DNA of 6,417 nt, taken from NCBI GenBank assembly GCA_938003555.1, contig CALKXN010000023.1, positions 1-6,417 on the forward strand, in the 5' to 3' direction. Source of the DNA: an uncultured Robiginitomaculum sp. (lineage in GTDB: Bacteria; Pseudomonadota; Alphaproteobacteria; Caulobacterales; Maricaulaceae). The notes beneath the pieces were generated by a model. It did not search any database. It saw only the letters and a list, made by a program, of their open reading frames with translations, and was not told the DNA's origin. The position numbers and the translations under genes were made by a program. The first letter of the stretch is position 1. Every line of letters starts with the position of its first letter. Below are positions 1 through 6,417 of the stretch, piece after piece.

Positions 1-4308
<4,308 letters not shown>

Positions 4309-4313
4309 ATAAT

Positions 4314-5165
4314 CTAGAACAAACGTTCGCGGAGGCGCTGCCAATAACCACGATCGCGCGGCTTCTTAAGCTCATTGTCCAAATCAACATCGTAACGGGC
4401 CAACAGCTCATAGCTATCTTCATACCAGCGGCTGTCTGGGTAGTTATAACCCAGAACAGAGCCAACTTGTTTTGCTTCGTCGATCACGCCAATTGAAACA
4501 TAAGACTCGACCATGCGGTGCAGAGCTTCTTCAGTATGAGATGTTGTATCATATGTCTTAACGACATTGCGAAAACGGCCAATCGCGGCAAGCTCATAGC
4601 CTTGGCGAAGATACCAGCGGCCAATGCTCATCTCTTTACCGGCCAAATGGTCATGAGTCAGTTCCAGCTTTAGGCGGGCGTCAGCAGCATATTCACTGTC
4701 CGGATAACGGCGAATAACTTGACGCAAAGCGTCTTCGGCTTGAACAGTTGTGCCTTGATCGCGGCCCACATCATAAATTTGGTCGTAATAATTGATGCCA
4801 ATAAGGTAATAGGCATATGGCGTCGATTTGTTGCCCGGATGAAGCGAGATGAAACGCTGCGCGCCGGCAACGCTTTCTTCGTAATTTGCGCTACGATATT
4901 TAGCGTATGAACTCATGAGCATAGAGCGCCGCGCCCACTCACTATAAGGATGCTGGCGTTCGACTTCATCGAAAACCAGAACAGCATCCGCCCAAGCATT
5001 TTGCTGCAGTTTTTCAAAGGCTGCATTGTAAAGCGTTTCTGCGGGGCGTTCGACATAGTTCAATTTCGCCGTGCGCTCTTCACGAAGGGAGGCACAACCC
5101 GTTACGCTAAGCCCAATAAGGGCAGCGGCAATGGCTGTTCGGAATACTGATTTATGTGAGCTCAT
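4314..5165 (-). CDS. bamD: Outer membrane protein assembly factor BamD (ComL), lipoprotein
   Basis: BamD is an essential periplasm-facing lipoprotein of the BAM complex, which inserts beta-barrel proteins into the outer membrane with BamA. The 283-residue product has a lipoprotein signal: basic residues Lys5 and Arg9, a hydrophobic stretch (about 10-22), and the lipobox VTGC with the lipidated Cys24. Ala and Ser follow the cysteine, with no aspartate at +2, which fits outer-membrane sorting. The mature part is alpha-helical and built of tetratricopeptide-like repeats. The most diagnostic stretch is YAYYLIGINYYDQIYDVGRDQ-like, roughly residues 117-137, preceded by an RFISLHPGN segment, both typical of BamD. 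A modest AGGG motif lies five bases before the ATG (plus-strand CCCT at 5171-5174). lpxC ends 68 bases upstream and recN starts five bases downstream. Confidence 0.96.
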   Translation of the reverse strand: MSSHKSVFRTAIAAALIGLSVTGCASLREERTAKLNYVERPAETLYNAAFEKLQQNAWADAVLVFDEVERQHPYSEWARRSMLMSSYAKYRSANYEESVAGAQRFISLHPGNKSTPYAYYLIGINYYDQIYDVGRDQGTTVQAEDALRQVIRRYPDSEYAADARLKLELTHDHLAGKEMSIGRWYLRQGYELAAIGRFRNVVKTYDTTSHTEEALHRMVESYVSIGVIDEAKQVGSVLGYNYPDSRWYEDSYELLARYDVDLDNELKKPRDRGYWQRLRERLF

Positions 5166-5233
5166 AGCTACCCTAACGCAAAAATGGCCGCGCGAGTCGC
5201 ACGCCGCTTTAAATTCTTTAAAAGGGTTTACTG
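5166..5233 (-). promoter_or_regulatory. lpxC-bamD intergenic region with possible weak promoter and small hairpin
   Basis: On the minus strand a TTAACA hexamer (5232-5237) overlaps the lpxC stop and lies 18 bases before TTTAAA (5208-5213). These are five-of-six and four-of-six matches to sigma70 -35 and -10 boxes, so a secondary bamD promoter is possible. Downstream, 5189-5203 can form a six-pair stem with a three-base loop including one G-U pair. Four bases and then five Ts (5180-5184) follow, vaguely like an attenuator. A GAGTC site (5194-5198) fits the CcrM methylation motif GANTC, but one such site is expected often by chance. bamD may simply be cotranscribed with lpxC. Confidence 0.3.
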
Positions 5234-6166
5234 TTAAGCGCTGGCCTCTTCAAGCACAGATGACGGCGTTACTGTGACCATTTCGTCAGAAATAGTGGCT
5301 CTTGTATTGGTGAAACGCCAAGCCGTCGGGTCCGCAAAGAGCGCAATCAACAGTGCATTGTTCACAGCATGGCCGCCGCGATGCGTTCTGACTTGACCTA
5401 AAACAGGGCCAGCAATGTATAAATCACCCAATAAATCCAAAGCTTTATGGCGCACAAACTCATCATCAAAGCGAAGGCCTTCAGGGTTTAGAACTCTGCC
5501 CTCATCGACAACAACCGCATTATCCAATGACCCACCAAGGCCAAGACCGGCATCTTGCAATGCCGCGACTTCATGCTGGCGCGCAAAAGTTCGCGCGCTC
5601 GCGAGGCGATCACGGAAAGACCGCGTATTCGGCTCAATGACAACACGCTGATGGCCAATGGCCGCATCATCATATTCAATCGAGACATCAAGGCGCAGCG
5701 TTGGATGCGGCGCGATAGACGCCGTAGACCCGCCAAGCTCAACAGACACGGTTTTTAGAACCTCAACATAGCGCCGCGGCGCAGGCTGGCGCTCAATTTG
5801 AGCAGACTCAATAAGTTTTAAATAGGGCTCTGAGCTACCGTCCATGGCCGGAACTTCGGGGCCATCAAGCTCAATATAGAGATTATCAATACCGGAAGCC
5901 GCTAAGGCTGCCATTAAATGCTCAATTGTGCCAACGCGAACGCCCGCGGCATTCTCAATTTTAGTGCAATTTCGCACATCGCACACTGCTTCGGGGCGAG
6001 CTGGAACGCGATTGTCACGATCTGTGACATCTGTGCGAATAAAAACAATACCTGTCCCCGTCGGTGCGGGCTTCAATGTAAGCTTAACGCGCTCGCCGCT
6101 GTGCAGCGCAATACCGCCGCATATTGCGGGAGACTGTAATGTCGCTTGTCTGTTGATCGGGCGCAT
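5234..6166 (-). CDS. lpxC: UDP-3-O-acyl-N-acetylglucosamine deacetylase LpxC
   Basis: LpxC is a cytosolic zinc amidase that removes the acetyl group from UDP-3-O-acyl-GlcNAc, the first committed step of lipid A synthesis. The 310-residue product compares with about 305 in E. coli. Zinc ligands are His83 in GTIEHLMAALA and His240 and Asp244 in FVRHKALDLLGDL. Glu82 is the catalytic base and His266 in HRGGHAVNN the catalytic acid. Other hallmarks are the opening RQATLQ, DGPEVPAMDGSSEPY (101-115) and GSLDNAVVVDEGRVLNPEGLR (212-232). The only usable in-frame start is this ATG, because upstream codons in the same frame reach a stop at 6209-6211 without another ATG, GTG or TTG. No Shine-Dalgarno lies at a normal distance; the nearest purine-rich motif is 30 bases upstream, before a possible five-codon leader ORF. 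The last residues, TPSSVLEEASA, resemble the regulatory tail of enterobacterial LpxC. Confidence 0.97.
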   Translation of the reverse strand: MRPINRQATLQSPAICGGIALHSGERVKLTLKPAPTGTGIVFIRTDVTDRDNRVPARPEAVCDVRNCTKIENAAGVRVGTIEHLMAALAASGIDNLYIELDGPEVPAMDGSSEPYLKLIESAQIERQPAPRRYVEVLKTVSVELGGSTASIAPHPTLRLDVSIEYDDAAIGHQRVVIEPNTRSFRDRLASARTFARQHEVAALQDAGLGLGGSLDNAVVVDEGRVLNPEGLRFDDEFVRHKALDLLGDLYIAGPVLGQVRTHRGGHAVNNALLIALFADPTAWRFTNTRATISDEMVTVTPSSVLEEASA

Positions 6167-6173
6167 AAATTCA

Positions 6174-6191
6174 TCATATTTGCGGGCGCAT
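6174..6191 (-). promoter_or_regulatory. Possible five-codon leader ORF (MRPQI) upstream of lpxC
   Basis: An ATG at 6191 opens a five-codon frame that ends in TGA at 6174-6176. GAGG within AGAGGG (6196-6201) lies about five bases before this ATG, the best ribosome-binding site in the lpxC upstream region. The stop is seven bases from the lpxC ATG and overlaps two further out-of-frame ATGs. The frame differs from that of lpxC. Termination here followed by re-initiation at lpxC is a plausible coupling scheme. The peptide itself is too short for any family assignment, and there is no direct evidence that it is translated. Confidence 0.3.
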
Positions 6192-6195
6192 TTGG

Positions 6196-6201
6196 CCCTC
6201 T
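6196..6201 (-). promoter_or_regulatory. Shine-Dalgarno-like AGAGGG in lpxC leader
   Basis: The minus strand reads AGAGGG here. Its GAGG core can pair with the 16S 3' end. It is well placed for the ATG at 6191 but about 30 bases from the lpxC ATG at 6166, too far to serve that start directly. It is also one arm of the inverted repeat GCCCTC/GAGGGC (6195-6200 with 6230-6235). Confidence 0.4.
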
Positions 6202-6211
6202 GAGTTAATTA

Positions 6212-6240
6212 GTTATACGCAATAGACTGGAGGGCGTCTC
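6212..6240 (-). promoter_or_regulatory. Candidate lpxC promoter
   Basis: TATAAC (minus strand, 6212-6217) matches five of six bases of the sigma70 -10 consensus. Seventeen bases upstream, GAGACG (6235-6240) keeps only the GAC core of a -35 box. Transcription would begin near 6205, only a few bases before the AGAGGG motif. A dedicated promoter is expected here because a strong terminator separates ftsZ from lpxC, but the match is weak and another start point further upstream is possible. Confidence 0.3.
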
Positions 6241-6282
6241 ACAACGCTTTGTTTCACTCTGTTACCAAAGATGACAAAACGT

Positions 6283-6308
6283 AAAGAAAAAGCGCCCGAA
6301 GGCGCTTT
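6283..6308 (-). terminator. Rho-independent terminator of ftsZ
   Basis: On the minus strand AAAGCGCC, loop TTCG, GGCGCTTT forms a perfect eight-pair stem with a stable C(UUCG)G tetraloop. It is followed by TTCTTT, giving an almost unbroken U-tract of nine positions counting the stem end. It lies 23 bases after the ftsZ stop. In the plus direction the stem is followed by AAAATTC, so termination should act mainly on minus-strand transcripts. Confidence 0.9.
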
Positions 6309-6331
6309 AAAATTCAATTATTTTCAATAGC

Positions 6332-6417
6332 TTAGCGATTTTGACGGCGCAAGAAGCTTGGGATTTCCAGCTCATCATCGTCAGACGCATTGAAAAGATC
6401 GCCCGTGTTTTGTGGTG
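6332..6417 (-). CDS. ftsZ: Cell division protein FtsZ, C-terminal 27 residues, truncated by window edge
   Basis: FtsZ is the tubulin-like GTPase that polymerises into the division ring. Only the extreme C-terminus is present, read in the frame ending TAA at 6332-6334. It runs from PQNTGDLF through an acidic SDDDE stretch to LEIPSFLRRQNR. The last part matches the conserved C-terminal peptide (E. coli: LDIPAFLRKQ), which binds FtsA and other ring partners; the acidic segment is the end of the variable linker. The GTPase core lies outside the window. The assignment is strengthened by lpxC immediately downstream, the usual neighbour at this end of the division and cell-wall cluster. The terminator at 6283-6308 follows. 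Confidence 0.92.
   Translation of the reverse strand, partial: PQNTGDLFNASDDDELEIPSFLRRQNR

Noticed and set aside
4314..4344. Upstream recN start adding MAAPPRTFVLDY
   Set aside because: It overlaps the end of bamD and adds residues not typical of RecN, whereas the ATG at 4308 gives the standard MLxxLSIR opening.
5205..5237. CtrA-like TTAA-N7-TTAA site upstream of bamD or lpxC
   Set aside because: The paired TTAA half-sites near 5208-5220 are five bases apart, not seven, and the lpxC upstream TTAAC has no second half-site at the right distance.

Overview
The window looks like a core chromosomal region of an alphaproteobacterium. The main clue is the gene order on the minus strand: the end of ftsZ, then lpxC, bamD (comL), recN and ligA. 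From general knowledge, this arrangement at the ftsZ end of the division/cell-wall cluster recurs in Alphaproteobacteria. All five proteins are typical of their families and have intact motifs. Base composition looks even and moderate throughout. I see no mobile element, no tRNA or rRNA, no CRISPR array and no sign of recent transfer. The genus cannot be fixed from the sequence; a Hyphomonadaceae-like or related marine lineage is only a guess.

Layout from left to right. Positions 1-558 (plus strand) hold the C-terminal third of a large M24B Xaa-Pro aminopeptidase whose N-terminus lies outside the window. It converges tail to tail with ligA, and the two stop codons share the four bases TTAA. 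The minus-strand genes, in transcription order from the right edge, are: ftsZ (last 27 codons) and its stem-loop terminator at 6283-6308; a 165-base gap with the likely lpxC promoter and leader; lpxC; a 68-base gap; bamD; then recN and ligA, separated by only 5 bases and 1 base. No gap exceeds 300 bases.

How the genes fit together. FtsZ drives division, LpxC commits precursor to lipid A, and BamD helps insert outer-membrane proteins, so the first three genes serve envelope growth and division. RecN and LigA serve break repair and nick sealing. The very tight bamD-recN-ligA spacing argues for one mRNA with coupled translation. The strong terminator after ftsZ suggests that lpxC onward is mainly transcribed from its own promoter.

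I found no undescribed multi-gene system. The most interesting signals are small. A possible five-codon leader ORF precedes lpxC and carries the only good ribosome-binding site there, with an inverted repeat that could mask that site. A perfect AT-rich palindrome sits exactly on the convergent pepP/ligA stop codons. The C-terminal tail of LpxC resembles the tail that controls LpxC turnover in enterobacteria.
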